A stretch of 64,000 nucleotides of DNA from Mycobacterium sp. Lineage in GTDB: Bacteria; Actinomycetota; Actinomycetes; Mycobacteriales; Mycobacteriaceae. Positions 51,944-61,580 of the stretch are shown here, in pieces. The notes below the pieces were generated by a model, which was given only the letters and a program-made list of their open reading frames with translations, had not been told where the DNA came from and ran no database searches. Every line of letters begins with the position of its first letter. Positions within the stretch are counted from its first letter, which is position 1. The position numbers and the translations under genes were made by a program. The stretch covers positions 1 to 64,000 of the forward strand of contig JAHFVD010000021.1 in the NCBI GenBank assembly GCA_023264735.1. Direction: 5' to 3'.

Positions 51944-52663
51944 ATGATGGCTAGAAAATCTGCGGCGGGCGCTTCCGCTGACTCCGAGGTCGAGTCGAAG
52001 TCTCAACGTACGCGCCAACGTATCCTCGACGCCGCGGCGCATGTACTGAGCGTGAAGGGGTTCGCCGGGACGCGACTGTCGGACGTTGCGGAATACGCGC
52101 AGCTGCAGGCGCCGGCGATCTACTACTACTTCCTTTCCCGCGAGGACCTCATCGAAGAGGTGATGTTCTGCGGTATCAGCGATATGCGACAGCATCTTCA
52201 AGACACCCTCGACGCTCTCCCCGTCGGAACCCCGCCGCTGGATCGCATCATGGCTGCGGTGGAAGCTCATCTTCGCCATGAGCTGGAACTTTCCGACTAT
52301 GCGACCGCCTCGATCCGCAACTCCGGTCAGATTCCCGAGCACCTCAGCGCCCGAGAGCGCAAGGAGAGCGCGGCCTACGGCCGAATGTGGCAGCGATTGT
52401 TCGATGACGCGGCTGCCGACGGTGAGATGCGTACCGACCTCGACCCGCGGTTCGTGCAGGGCCTGCTGCTGGGCGCGCTGAACTGGGCGGCGGAATGGTG
52501 GGATCCGCGGTGGGGATCTGTTGACAGTATCGTCGCCAGTGCGCAGGGCCTCGTGCGTAGTGGGATCAGCCCAGTCGCCGGGGCATCCCCAGGCGCAAGC
52601 GCTTCCTCCGTACCTCTGGCTAGCCGGAGCCCACGCCAGGAGGCGGTGAGGGCGGCGGACTGA
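51944..52663 (+). CDS. TetR-family regulator, KstR2-like
   Basis: 239 residues. The helix-turn-helix and following helix (TRQRILDAAAHVLSVKGFAGTRLSDVAEYAQLQAPAIYYYFLSREDLIEEVMFCGISDM) strongly recall KstR2-type regulators of CoA-thioester steroid catabolism. Such regulators bind acyl-CoA ligands, which would fit the ligase operon downstream. The last 40 residues are Ser/Ala/Pro-rich. An AT-rich CAATATTATTG stretch immediately before the start may be its operator. Confidence 0.88.
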   Translation: MMARKSAAGASADSEVESKSQRTRQRILDAAAHVLSVKGFAGTRLSDVAEYAQLQAPAIYYYFLSREDLIEEVMFCGISDMRQHLQDTLDALPVGTPPLDRIMAAVEAHLRHELELSDYATASIRNSGQIPEHLSARERKESAAYGRMWQRLFDDAAADGEMRTDLDPRFVQGLLLGALNWAAEWWDPRWGSVDSIVASAQGLVRSGISPVAGASPGASASSVPLASRSPRQEAVRAAD

Positions 52664-52840
52664 GCCCGCATCGGGCGCAGGGGCGCTCACTTCCTCGCTG
52701 CCGCAACCAGTTCGGCTGCGTCGGCGAACTTTGCCCGTGAACGTCGGCTGTCCGCTGCGTGCTCCCGCTCGGCGGTGTCAATCGGCCGCCAGCCCGGCTG
52801 CGAAATCGTCGAACTGCGAGCCGCAATCCCTCCGGTTCAC

Positions 52841-53743
52841 TCAGGTTATCGACCAGATCTCTAAGAGTGTGCGGAGTGTGGCGACCAGGGGCAACGGCTG
52901 ATCCAACATCGGGTGATGGCCTGCTTCGGCCAGCTCGATGAATGGACCCCGAAGCTGCAAGATCTCCTGGATCTGCTCGGCCATCGTTGGCGGCACGAGC
53001 CCTTGCTGGCAGTGGAGATACGCTACCCTGCAGGGCATTTCGGCAAGCATGTTCTCCATCACATCCTGGTCGGCATGCGTTTCTTCGAGCAGAGAACCGC
53101 TGAAGATTGCCGGATCGAACTTCCAGTTCCACCCCTCGGCGGTCTTCCGTACGGATTCCGCGGCGATATGCGCACTGACATAAGGCAATACGGCCTCTTG
53201 CCTCGGTACCGGCGTGAAGCGAGCCAGGATCTCCTGCTTCGTCCGGTAACCGCTCGGACGATGCTGTCGGCTACGGAGCCGACTTTCTTCTGGGGCGCGA
53301 CCGCGAAGCGGTGAATCGACCACCACAATGCTGTCGACCTGGTCGCCGTAGTCGAAGGCTGTCGTCGCCGCCACCCAGCCACCCATGCTGTGTCCTACCA
53401 ACGTCGGGAGGCCTGACGCCCCCGAGGCCTCTACCGCGGCAAGTAGCTCCCGTGCCCAGGTGTCCCACCGATAGCTGCTGCGGGTGTCGCTGTCGCCGTG
53501 GCCGCTGAGGTCGGGTGCGATCACCCGGTGGGTGTGTATGAAGAAGGGCGCGATGTGGTCCCACCAGCCGGAGTGAGCTCCGCCGCCGTGCACGAACACC
53601 AGCGGCGGATTCCCGGTAGCACCCCAGGCGCGCAGATGGATACGGCACCCTTCGGCGTGGACCTCGATGCGGTCAGGTTCATGCGCCAGCGCGGCCGTGA
53701 ACCAGGCCGGCGTAGTGGGTGTCGGGGGCACTTTGCGGAACAA
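52841..53743 (-). CDS. Alpha/beta hydrolase
   Basis: 300 residues. The fold is complete: oxyanion loop FVHGGGAHSGWWDH, nucleophile elbow GHSMGG, APDLSGHGDS, VVDSPLRG and the C-terminal histidine in AEAGHHPMLD. An acidic residue for the triad is expected around residue 250 but is not certain. It resembles meta-cleavage-type and esterase-type hydrolases such as HsaD relatives. Its orientation is opposite to the ligase operon. Confidence 0.87.
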   Translation of the reverse strand: MFRKVPPTPTTPAWFTAALAHEPDRIEVHAEGCRIHLRAWGATGNPPLVFVHGGGAHSGWWDHIAPFFIHTHRVIAPDLSGHGDSDTRSSYRWDTWARELLAAVEASGASGLPTLVGHSMGGWVAATTAFDYGDQVDSIVVVDSPLRGRAPEESRLRSRQHRPSGYRTKQEILARFTPVPRQEAVLPYVSAHIAAESVRKTAEGWNWKFDPAIFSGSLLEETHADQDVMENMLAEMPCRVAYLHCQQGLVPPTMAEQIQEILQLRGPFIELAEAGHHPMLDQPLPLVATLRTLLEIWSIT

Positions 53744-54203
53744 GGCATCGCCTTCGCAGTCACGACGAGCAAGGGCTGCAGGATGTGTCGCCCGGTCGGC
53801 CCCAAGATAGTGGTCCGGACCGGTTTTCGCGACGAGTATCAGCGTAGTGCGCGGCGCCCTGTCTGTTCACGGCTCGTTAACGACGGCAAGGCCTGATGGA
53901 GGGAGTTCGGCCGCCTCTCGGCACTGAAGGACTGTTGCGCTGAGTTGGTAACTTATCGTAAATTAACTTTTAAATGGAGTGCGTCAACGCCATGCAGCCC
54001 GCGGTGCACACCTCACTCCGCTTAACTAGATCGAAGGCAGGTCTACGTGGCGCTCACCAGCCGCATGATCGTTGCGTGGGCCGGGGCCTGCGCCGGTCGC
54101 GTTCTGGTCTCCTGCGCAGCCGGAAGCCCGAATACCTCGCGAGCGATCGCAAGGCCTTCGTGTGTGGATGACATCAGCCCCCTCGACGACTACGGAGTTC
54201 GCA
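53744..54203. other. 460-bp divergent intergenic region with AT-rich block and possible SDR remnant
   Basis: This separates the hydrolase (reverse) from the ligase operon (forward). An AT-rich block at about 53948-53974 (AACTTATCGTAAATTAACTT) probably contains the operon promoter. Further on, a GTG at 54047 with GAAGGCAGG upstream opens a 54-codon frame beginning VALTSRMIVAWAGACAGRVL, loosely like a short-chain dehydrogenase N-terminus. The small ORF at 53974 has no family likeness and I do not call it. Confidence 0.4.
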
Positions 54204-55823
54204 TTGATTGATCCGATGACAGCTACGCCGGTAGTCGACCGCACGGTCGCGGCGGTTCTCGACAAGCAGGCAGAGGCCCAACCCGACAAGCTCGCAATCG
54301 TGGACGAGAGCGGCGAAAGCCTCACCTATGGCGAGCTTCGAGACATCTCGCTGCGGACCGGCGCGGGCATTCGCGCAGCCGGAGTTGGGCACCAAGAGCC
54401 CGTGTTGATCATGCTCGACAATCATGTAGATCTCGTGACGGTATGGGCGGGCGCTGGGATGACGTCGGTCATCGCCGTGACGATCAACACCGCCTACAAG
54501 GGCGAAATGCTGCAGTACGTGATCAACAAGAGCAAAGCCAAGGTTGCCGTCATCGAGGCCGGCTACTGCGCGCGATTGGCAGAGATCGCCGACGGGCTGA
54601 CCGAGCTACAGGTCGTATACGTACGCGGCGAGGGCGCAGAGCTCCCCTCCCGACTTGAACGCCGTGACTTCGAGGACCTGGGGGCGGCCGAGCCGACCTG
54701 CTTCGACCGGCCGCACGTGTCCGACATCGCGAGTGTCATCTTCACCTCGGGTACGGAGGGGCCATCGAAGGCGGTGTTGTGTCCGCATGGACACGCCTTC
54801 CAGACGTCGGCGTCATTCACATATCAAACGGATCAGGATGACGTCGTGCTCGTCGCGTTGCCGTTGTTCCACGCCGGCGGTCTCTTTGCGGGTGTGCTGA
54901 ACGCCCTGCGCGGCGGTGCGACGGCGGTGATTCGGAGCTTCTCGGCGAGCAGGTTCTGGGACGACGTTCGTGCGTACGGGTGTACGCAGACGGTGCTCAT
55001 GGGGGCAATGATCGATTTCCTCTGGCGGGCGCCCGCGACGGACTCTGACCAGACGCATCCGCTTCGTAATGTCACGGTGGTTCCGGCGATGCCGTATGTG
55101 CGCGAGTTCGCCGAACGGTTCGGTATCTCGGTGGAGAGCGCCTACGGGCAATCCGAGACAGGGACTCCAATCATCGCCTCGGCGAAGGATGCGGAGCCGT
55201 TCTTGTGTGGATATCCACGGTCGTTCTTCGAGATCAGGATCGTCGATGACAACGATGTCGAGGTACCCATGGGGGCCAGCGGCGAGATCCTCATCCGATC
55301 CAACGAGCCGTGGTCGATGTTCGCCGGCTACCTCGACGATATGGCCGCCACCATCAAGGCAACCCGGAACGGCTGGGTCCACACCGGCGACGTGGGCCGC
55401 TTAGACGATCGCGGTCAGGTCTTCTTCGTCGACAGGAAGAAGGATGCGTTGCGTCGGCGTGGCGAGAACGTCTCGTCGCTGGAAGTCGAGAAGTATTTGG
55501 TCGCCCATCCCCACGTCGCGGAGGCCGCAATCGTCTCGGTGCCAAGCCAGCACCTCGAAGACGACATCAAGGCCGTCGTGGTGCTCGAAGCCGGGGCGGA
55601 ATTCGACCCTGAGCATCTCCTGCGCGATCTCTACGAGCGGCTGCCCTACTTCATGGTTCCCCGCTACTACGAGGTGATCGACGAATTGCCGTTGACGCCA
55701 ACGAAGAAAGTCGCCAAGGCCGAACTCCGCAAGCGCGGGATCACGGCTAGCACCTGGGATTGCGAAGCCCATGGATTCACGGTCACCCGTTCAGCCCTGC
55801 GAGAGGAAGTGCGTTCAGTATGA
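54204..55823 (+). CDS. Acyl-CoA ligase (AMP-forming), CaiC/FadD-like
   Basis: 539 residues from a TTG at 54204 supported by GGAG six bases upstream; ATG codons at 54168 and 54216 are in frame and lack a ribosome-binding sequence. ANL motifs are present: IFTSGTEGPSKAV (a variant P-loop with Glu in place of the second Thr), YGQSETGTP, GWVHTGDVGRLDDRG, and the C-terminal lysine in TPTKKVAKAELRKRG. It activates the pathway acid to its CoA ester, the likely first step of the operon. It overlaps the Rieske gene by ATGA. Confidence 0.9.
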   Translation: MIDPMTATPVVDRTVAAVLDKQAEAQPDKLAIVDESGESLTYGELRDISLRTGAGIRAAGVGHQEPVLIMLDNHVDLVTVWAGAGMTSVIAVTINTAYKGEMLQYVINKSKAKVAVIEAGYCARLAEIADGLTELQVVYVRGEGAELPSRLERRDFEDLGAAEPTCFDRPHVSDIASVIFTSGTEGPSKAVLCPHGHAFQTSASFTYQTDQDDVVLVALPLFHAGGLFAGVLNALRGGATAVIRSFSASRFWDDVRAYGCTQTVLMGAMIDFLWRAPATDSDQTHPLRNVTVVPAMPYVREFAERFGISVESAYGQSETGTPIIASAKDAEPFLCGYPRSFFEIRIVDDNDVEVPMGASGEILIRSNEPWSMFAGYLDDMAATIKATRNGWVHTGDVGRLDDRGQVFFVDRKKDALRRRGENVSSLEVEKYLVAHPHVAEAAIVSVPSQHLEDDIKAVVVLEAGAEFDPEHLLRDLYERLPYFMVPRYYEVIDELPLTPTKKVAKAELRKRGITASTWDCEAHGFTVTRSALREEVRSV

Positions 55824-56842
55824 GGGAATTTCCGAGCAATGTAGTTCCGTCCGGCTGGTACATGATCGGCTGGTCGTCAGACTTCACCGTGGCGGAGCCG
55901 AAACCACTGTCGTACTTCGGCGAGGAACTCGTCGCGTATCGAGGCGAGTCCGGCAAGCTGATCGTCTTGGACGCGTACTGCCGTCACATGGGTGCGCATC
56001 TGGGCTACGGCGGCTGCGTGAAGGGTGACGCGATCGCCTGCCCCTACCACGGGTGGGTGTGGGGTCCTGACGGCCGAAACACCGAGATTCCGTACAGCGC
56101 GCCGGACAAGATGGGCAACCTCAAGATCAAGAAGTACCCCGTCCATGAGGTCGACGAGATCGTACTGGTGTATTACAGCAACGACGGTCGCGGTCCGCTC
56201 TATGATCCGCCGGAGCGGATGATCCGGTTCGACGGCGAGACCTGGCCGGTAAGCCAGGCCACCACAAAGATCTGGCTCGATCAACAGATCTCGCCGCAGT
56301 ACATGGCTGAGAATGCCGCCGACGCAGCACATTTCAAGTATGTGCACCGCGCGGCGGAAATCGCCGATATCGCCGATTCGGCGGTCGACGGTGGAGTCTT
56401 CCGCGCGCGGCTCGACTTAACGTTCGGCGGCCACGCCGCGACCACCTGGGCGACGCCGACCGGACCGGTTGATGGCTCGATTCTCACCGAGAACTGGGGA
56501 TTGGGGCTGGGCTGGAGTCGGCTCCAAGGTTTCGACGACGTCATCTACCTGATGGGGATCACACCGACGTCTCCGCACTCTGCCGACATGAGGTCCACGA
56601 CGTGGGTGGCGCGCAAACGCGGTGACGGCAGCATGATGTCGGAGAAGGTCCGCGACATGTGGGTGGCCCAGCAGAACGGTCAGGTTGACGCCGACCTGAA
56701 GGTGTGGAATCACCTGTCCTACATCGAGAATGCGCCGTGGGCGTTGTCCGAGAGTTCCTCAATGCGCGTGCTGCGGGGCTGGGCCAAGCAGTTCTATCCC
56801 GCCGAGTCGGGAGCCGATGAAAATGAGGGAGTACGGCCATGA
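55820..56842 (+). CDS. Rieske oxygenase, KshA-like (second of two)
   Basis: 340 residues from ATG at 55820, overlapping the ligase stop. The Rieske site is C54-x-H56 and C74-x2-H77 (CRHMGAH, CPYHGW); the iron site is in AENAADAAHFKYVHR. It is a clear paralogue of the product of 50846-51865 (shared PSGW-x-IGWS-DF, YFG/DEE-VAYRGESG, WATP-GPVD) but lies inside a ligase-thiolase-P450 operon. It may act on the CoA ester formed by the ligase; that is inference. Confidence 0.9.
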   Translation: MREFPSNVVPSGWYMIGWSSDFTVAEPKPLSYFGEELVAYRGESGKLIVLDAYCRHMGAHLGYGGCVKGDAIACPYHGWVWGPDGRNTEIPYSAPDKMGNLKIKKYPVHEVDEIVLVYYSNDGRGPLYDPPERMIRFDGETWPVSQATTKIWLDQQISPQYMAENAADAAHFKYVHRAAEIADIADSAVDGGVFRARLDLTFGGHAATTWATPTGPVDGSILTENWGLGLGWSRLQGFDDVIYLMGITPTSPHSADMRSTTWVARKRGDGSMMSEKVRDMWVAQQNGQVDADLKVWNHLSYIENAPWALSESSSMRVLRGWAKQFYPAESGADENEGVRP

Positions 56843-58083
56843 CAACGTCGACGGTAATTCTCGGTACGGGTATGACCCGCTTCGGCAAGTTTCCTGACGC
56901 CTCGCTTCGGAGCCTCGCAACGGAGGCCGTCACTGCGGCACTCGCCGACGCCGGGGTCAGCGCCGAAGATGTCGGATTCGTGTTCTGTGGCAACGCCGCC
57001 GCCGGCGTTCTCCATGCTCAGGAGATGATCCGCGGACAGTCGTCGCTACGTGAAACGGGATTACTCGGCAAGCCCATCATCAACGTCGAGAATGCCTGTG
57101 CGTCTTCCTCTTCGGCGTTTGCGATGGCAGTCATGGCGGTCCAATCAGGAGCGACGGACGTCGCCGTCGCACTTGGGGTGGAGAAGTTGACTCACCAGAA
57201 CAAGGCGAGGTCGGTTACCGCGATCGCTACCGCGGTGGACCTCGAGGATGATCCGGCGGCGCGCCGCTATCTGTCTCGTGCCCTGTTCGGCTGGGATACC
57301 GAAACGGCGGCGCCCTCGGAAGGTGAACTCGGCCAAGGCTCCAAGTTCATGGATGTCTACGCCGTGATGACCAAGAATTACTTTGCGGCAAGCGGGGCGA
57401 CGCTGCGGGACCTGGCGGAGGTTGCGGCAAAGAATAACGGCAACGGCGCCCTGAACCCCAATGCGCAGTTCCGCAAGGCGGTTTCGGTCGACGAGGTACT
57501 TGCCAGCCGCGAGGTTTCGCCGCCACTGCGGTTGTTGATGTGCTCCTCGATCGGCGACGGCGCCGCCGCTCTTGTCGTCACCTCTGCCGACTATGCCAAA
57601 CAACGAGGTGCGTCGGGTGTGACGGTCGAGGCCGTCGCATTGTTGTCGGGTCAACCGCAGGTGGCCGATGGTCCCAGTGCCACCACACGTGCTGCGCGAC
57701 AGGCCTACGAGCAGGCCGGCCTGGGCCCTGACGACCTCGATGTCGTCGAACTGCACGACGCCGCGGCTACCGGTGAGCTGATCAACTACGAGGATCTCGC
57801 GCTGTGCCCGCGCGGGGATGGTCCGAAGCTTTTGGCCAGCGGCGACACCATGATCGGCGGACGCCTGCCCGTCAATCCCAGCGGTGGTCTGCTCGCTCGT
57901 GGGCACCCGATCGGTGCGACCGGATGCGCGCAGCTCGTCGAGTTGGCCGATCAGCTCCGCGGCCGTTGTGGGCCCAGGCAGGTCGCGGGTGCATCGGTTG
58001 GGCTCGCGCAAAACGCTGGGGGATATGTCGGAGGTGACGCCGCAGCAGCGGTGGTGACCATCCTCAGCTCCGGAAGGAAGTGA
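56839..58083 (+). CDS. Thiolase-like lipid-transfer protein
   Basis: 414 residues, coupled to the Rieske gene by ATGA. Thiolase features are NACASSSSAFAMAV with C87, ELHDAAATGELI and GHPIGATGCAQ. It would cleave a 3-ketoacyl-CoA or act with a partner in retro-aldol cleavage, as steroid side-chain lipid-transfer proteins do; no DUF35 partner is visible in the window. The sequence is related to but distinct from the thiolase at 22.4 kb. Confidence 0.9.
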   Translation: MTTSTVILGTGMTRFGKFPDASLRSLATEAVTAALADAGVSAEDVGFVFCGNAAAGVLHAQEMIRGQSSLRETGLLGKPIINVENACASSSSAFAMAVMAVQSGATDVAVALGVEKLTHQNKARSVTAIATAVDLEDDPAARRYLSRALFGWDTETAAPSEGELGQGSKFMDVYAVMTKNYFAASGATLRDLAEVAAKNNGNGALNPNAQFRKAVSVDEVLASREVSPPLRLLMCSSIGDGAAALVVTSADYAKQRGASGVTVEAVALLSGQPQVADGPSATTRAARQAYEQAGLGPDDLDVVELHDAAATGELINYEDLALCPRGDGPKLLASGDTMIGGRLPVNPSGGLLARGHPIGATGCAQLVELADQLRGRCGPRQVAGASVGLAQNAGGYVGGDAAAAVVTILSSGRK

Positions 58084-58088
58084 CGCTC

Positions 58089-59417
58089 GTGACTTCTGTC
58101 AATGACGAAATCGCGCAAACCTATGAGCCGATGTCGGCCGATGTCAAGCAAGACCCCGAGCGATTCTGGCGCGTGCTGAGGGAGGTCGAACCGGTTCACC
58201 ATTATCGGCTGCCCGCTGAAATGGCCAACGTGATCAGCCAGAATCCGTTGGCCGCCAGGCCCACAGAAGAGTTCTGGTCGATCTTGCGATATGCCGACGT
58301 GCGGCACGTGTTGATGAATCCCAAGGAGTTCTCCAGTCTGGAGGGCCCGGGACCCGAGCGAATGACTCCGCTCGTCGAGGGCGGCGTGCTCCTGTTCGCC
58401 GATGACCCAGTCCACCTGCGGCAGCGGCGATTGGCGGCCAAAGCGTTCACTCCTGCCTCGGTGGAGCAGTTGCTGCCCCAGATTCAGGCGACGGTCGATG
58501 GCCTCATCGATGCCGTGATGGACAAGGGCTCGATGGAAGTCTTGCGCGATGTTTCACTGCCCATGTCGATTCGAACGATCGCGCGCATTGTCGGCGTCCC
58601 CATCGAACGGGTCGACGACTTCCGTCGCTGGGGCAATGCGATTGTGGCTGCGTTCGGCGGTGACCCGGAAGCCCTGAATGAAGGGTTCGTTGGTCTTGGC
58701 GAACTCTTCGCCTACACCCAGCAGCTCATCGATGCGATCCGGGCCGGCGAGGAGGAGTCGATCAGCCCGGATCTGGCCAACGGGGTTCTGGCCGGACTGG
58801 TACACGCGGAGGTCGACGGTACCCGGCTCAGTGATGACGAACTCCGGCTATCGGTAATGCAGCTGATCACAGCAGGTTTCGAGACCACCAGCACCGCGAC
58901 CGCGAACGGCGTCCACCTGCTGTGCACTCACGATGAGCAGCGGGCACTCTTCGAGGCCGGTGACGATGAGGTCGTGCGCATGGCTGTCGAGGAGATCGTG
59001 CGGTTCATGTCGCCACTCGAGGGATTGTTCCGCACGGCGAATCACGATGTCGAGCTTGGCAAATGCCCGATCCCTGCCGGCGCCAAGATCCGAGCGGTCT
59101 TCGCCGCAGCCAACCGCGATGAAGAGCAATTTACCGACGCGGGTTCGTTCCGGATCGACCGGGATCCAACGGAGTTGCGCAAGCACATCGGTTTTGGTCT
59201 CGGTCCGCACGCGTGTATCGGCGCGGCCCTGGCCCGCGCCGAGCTGCGCATCGTGCTCGAGACGTTGTTCCGGCGCTTGCCTGGAATGCGAATCGATGAG
59301 GCTCGACCGCCCGTGCGCAGCACCGCCCTGGTCATCAACGGGCTCAACGAGCTTCATGTCACGTGGGATCCGGACAGGGCGCTGCCGGCCAGTTCGCGTC
59401 CTGCGGGGTCGGCGTGA
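58089..59417 (+). CDS. Cytochrome P450
   Basis: 442 residues from a GTG at 58089 with AAGGA upstream; a GTG at 58080 that overlaps the thiolase stop is also possible. The I-helix AGFETTST, the ExxR pair in EEIVRFMSP, and the heme loop FGLGPHACIG with heme-ligand C376 are intact. It hydroxylates an operon intermediate using ferredoxin and reductase from elsewhere; neither is adjacent, unless the Bfd-type protein serves. It is coupled to the ACAD gene by GTGA. Confidence 0.93.
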   Translation: MTSVNDEIAQTYEPMSADVKQDPERFWRVLREVEPVHHYRLPAEMANVISQNPLAARPTEEFWSILRYADVRHVLMNPKEFSSLEGPGPERMTPLVEGGVLLFADDPVHLRQRRLAAKAFTPASVEQLLPQIQATVDGLIDAVMDKGSMEVLRDVSLPMSIRTIARIVGVPIERVDDFRRWGNAIVAAFGGDPEALNEGFVGLGELFAYTQQLIDAIRAGEEESISPDLANGVLAGLVHAEVDGTRLSDDELRLSVMQLITAGFETTSTATANGVHLLCTHDEQRALFEAGDDEVVRMAVEEIVRFMSPLEGLFRTANHDVELGKCPIPAGAKIRAVFAAANRDEEQFTDAGSFRIDRDPTELRKHIGFGLGPHACIGAALARAELRIVLETLFRRLPGMRIDEARPPVRSTALVINGLNELHVTWDPDRALPASSRPAGSA

Positions 59418-60583
59418 TTCTCACGCTGAGCGATGAACAACAACAACTCGCGAAGACGGTGCGCGGTCTGCTCGAACGGCGACTGCCGGAAGCCGAACTT
59501 CGGAGATTGATGGCCACCGAGACCGGCCAGGACGATGAGCTGTGGTCGGGACTTGCCGACATGGGATTGCTCGGCCTAACGGTGCCAGAGGAGTTCGGTG
59601 GGCTGGGATGCGGTTGGTCGGACGTCGGGGTGGTTCTCGAACAAACCGGTCGTGCCCTGCTGTGTGTCCCGTATTTCTCGACGGCGGTATTGGCGACTGC
59701 GACATTGATCGGGTCGAAAGACGAAGTGCTACAGGAGAGGTGGCTGCCCAAGATTGCATCAGGTGGGTGCACCGCCACTGCGGCGCTGGGTCCGGATCGG
59801 CACGGACGGATGACTGCCAGTGGGCAACTGCGTGCATCCGCCGGGGCGGGCGATCGGTGGTCGTTGACGGGAAGCCTCAGCTACGTGATCGATGGACTCA
59901 CAGCCGATCTGCTGCTGGTTTCCGCCGACACCGATCTGGGCACAGCGCTTTTCGCCGTTGATGGTTCGGCGCACGGCCTGGACAAATCCGCGCTGTCAAC
60001 CCTCGACCTCACCCGCAAGCTGGCCGATCTGCACTTCACGGACGTAGCGGCGACCCGGGTCGGCGGTAGCGTACCGGTTGACGACGTGATCGAGACGGTG
60101 CTCGACATCGGTTCGACCTGCCTGGCCGCCGAGGCCATGGGCGGAATGGCGGCCGTGCTGGACACCGCGGTCGAGTATGCGAAGACCCGCTACCAGTTTG
60201 GACGGCCCATCGGGTCATTCCAGGCGATCAAGCACCTGTGCGCGGACATGCTCGTCGACCTCGAACTCGCCAGAAGCGCGGTCGACCATGCCCTGTGGGC
60301 AGCTGATCATTCCCAGTCCGATCTGCCGATCGCTGGCTGCCTGGCCAAACTATCGGCGTGTGACGCCTATTTTCGGTTGGCCGGCAACAATATCCAAATT
60401 CACGGTGGTATCGGGTTCACGTGGGAGCACAGCGCCCATTTGCACCTGAAGCGGGCCAAGTCGTCCCAGCTGAGTTTCGGCGACAGCGTGGTACAGCGGC
60501 GGCGCCTCGCCGACTTGGTGCCGATTCCGGCCCATGCTGCGGCCAACACTGATCACGGCGACGAGAGGGTCTTGGTCCGATGA
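59414..60583 (+). CDS. Acyl-CoA dehydrogenase family protein, QIHGGIGFTWEH type
   Basis: 389 residues from GTG at 59414. It shows the ACAD start LSDEQQQLAKTVRGLLERRLPEAELRRLM, LTVPEEFGGLG, and the C-terminal NNIQIHGGIGFTWEHSAHLHLKRAKSSQLSFGD. This subgroup often lacks the usual catalytic glutamate and pairs with a second ACAD to form alpha2-beta2 enzymes in sterol degradation; the second ACAD at 62942 may be that partner. It oxidises an acyl-CoA with FAD. Confidence 0.9.
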   Translation: MILTLSDEQQQLAKTVRGLLERRLPEAELRRLMATETGQDDELWSGLADMGLLGLTVPEEFGGLGCGWSDVGVVLEQTGRALLCVPYFSTAVLATATLIGSKDEVLQERWLPKIASGGCTATAALGPDRHGRMTASGQLRASAGAGDRWSLTGSLSYVIDGLTADLLLVSADTDLGTALFAVDGSAHGLDKSALSTLDLTRKLADLHFTDVAATRVGGSVPVDDVIETVLDIGSTCLAAEAMGGMAAVLDTAVEYAKTRYQFGRPIGSFQAIKHLCADMLVDLELARSAVDHALWAADHSQSDLPIAGCLAKLSACDAYFRLAGNNIQIHGGIGFTWEHSAHLHLKRAKSSQLSFGDSVVQRRRLADLVPIPAHAAANTDHGDERVLVR

Positions 60584-61506
60584 GTGCAGAAGTAAGCGTC
60601 GGCCTACAGCTGCCGACCGTCGACGGATTCGGTAGTGGGTATGTGGAATTGCCGCCTCTGGTCAAAGCCGCAGAGCACGAGGGTTTCGATTCGGTATGGT
60701 TCGGTGATCACCTGAGGCCCAACGTTCCGATCGTGGAGAGCATCGTTGCGGCGTCTGTAGCCGCGGCATGCAGCGAGAATCTCCGGATCGGATTCTCGGT
60801 CATGATTCCGGCACTGCGTCAGCCAGTCTGGTGGGCCAAGCAGCTGTCGAGCCTGCAGGTCGTTTCCAAAGGCCGAGTCGAGTTGGGCGTCGGTGTCGGG
60901 GGGGAGGTCCCGACCGAGTGGGAGTTGGCAGGCGTTCCCCGAAGTGAACGAGGATCCCGCACGGACACCATCCTCGAAGCGCTGCCTGATCTGCTCGAGG
61001 GGCGCCCCGCCAGGCTTGGGCCGCCGTGGGATCTTGAGGTTCCGCCGATGTTGCCAGTGGCGGGCATGCCACCGTTGTGGGTCGGCGGTCGCAGTGAGGC
61101 GGCACTGAAACGGGCCGTGCGTTTTCAAGCGGGTTGGCTCGCCCTGTGGGCCGACGAGGAGCGGCTGTCCGCGTCGTCGGCGGTGATGAGCGAATGGGCG
61201 GCGACCCTGGGCAAACCGGTGCCGAAAATGGCTGTCGGGGTGATGGTTCACCCGACGCGGGATGCAGAGGAGGGCCGGCGGCGGACTGCTGAATTCATGG
61301 AGGCGATCTATCGGATCCCGTTCGAGAAGCTCAGCCGGTGGGTCTTAGTCGGCGACGAACGCGAGATCGCTGAGCGACTCGGCGCACTCGTCCGCGCCGG
61401 CGCCACCACGGTGGTCATGATCCCGGCCGTGCGCGACTGTTCCGAGCACATCTCCTCGCTGGGAGCAATCGCCGATAACCTACGCAAGAGCCTCGCCAAC
61501 AGGTGA
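60580..61506 (+). CDS. LLM-class (F420-dependent-type) oxidoreductase
   Basis: 308 residues from ATG at 60580 overlapping the ACAD stop. The luciferase-like TIM barrel shows VGLQLPTVDGFGSGYVELPPLVKAAEHEGFDSVWFGDHLRP, KGRVELGVGVGGEVPTEWELAGVPRSERGSRTDTILEALPDLL and PPLWVGGRSEAALKRAVRFQAGWLALWADEE. Mycobacterial members mostly use F420, but flavin-type monooxygenases share the fold. In this operon it would carry out a reduction or monooxygenation of a pathway intermediate. Confidence 0.88.
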   Translation: MSAEVSVGLQLPTVDGFGSGYVELPPLVKAAEHEGFDSVWFGDHLRPNVPIVESIVAASVAAACSENLRIGFSVMIPALRQPVWWAKQLSSLQVVSKGRVELGVGVGGEVPTEWELAGVPRSERGSRTDTILEALPDLLEGRPARLGPPWDLEVPPMLPVAGMPPLWVGGRSEAALKRAVRFQAGWLALWADEERLSASSAVMSEWAATLGKPVPKMAVGVMVHPTRDAEEGRRRTAEFMEAIYRIPFEKLSRWVLVGDEREIAERLGALVRAGATTVVMIPAVRDCSEHISSLGAIADNLRKSLANR

Positions 61507-61580
61507 CGACGTTCCGGCCGCAATCGGCCGGCCATCAACGAGCACAAGGTCTTTAAACGATTAGGGAGTTTTCGGGCGGA

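Noticed and set aside
53974..54171. 65-codon forward ORF before the ligase
   Set aside because: It has an Arg-rich, non-conserved look and no good ribosome-binding sequence, and overlaps the other frame with the possible SDR remnant.
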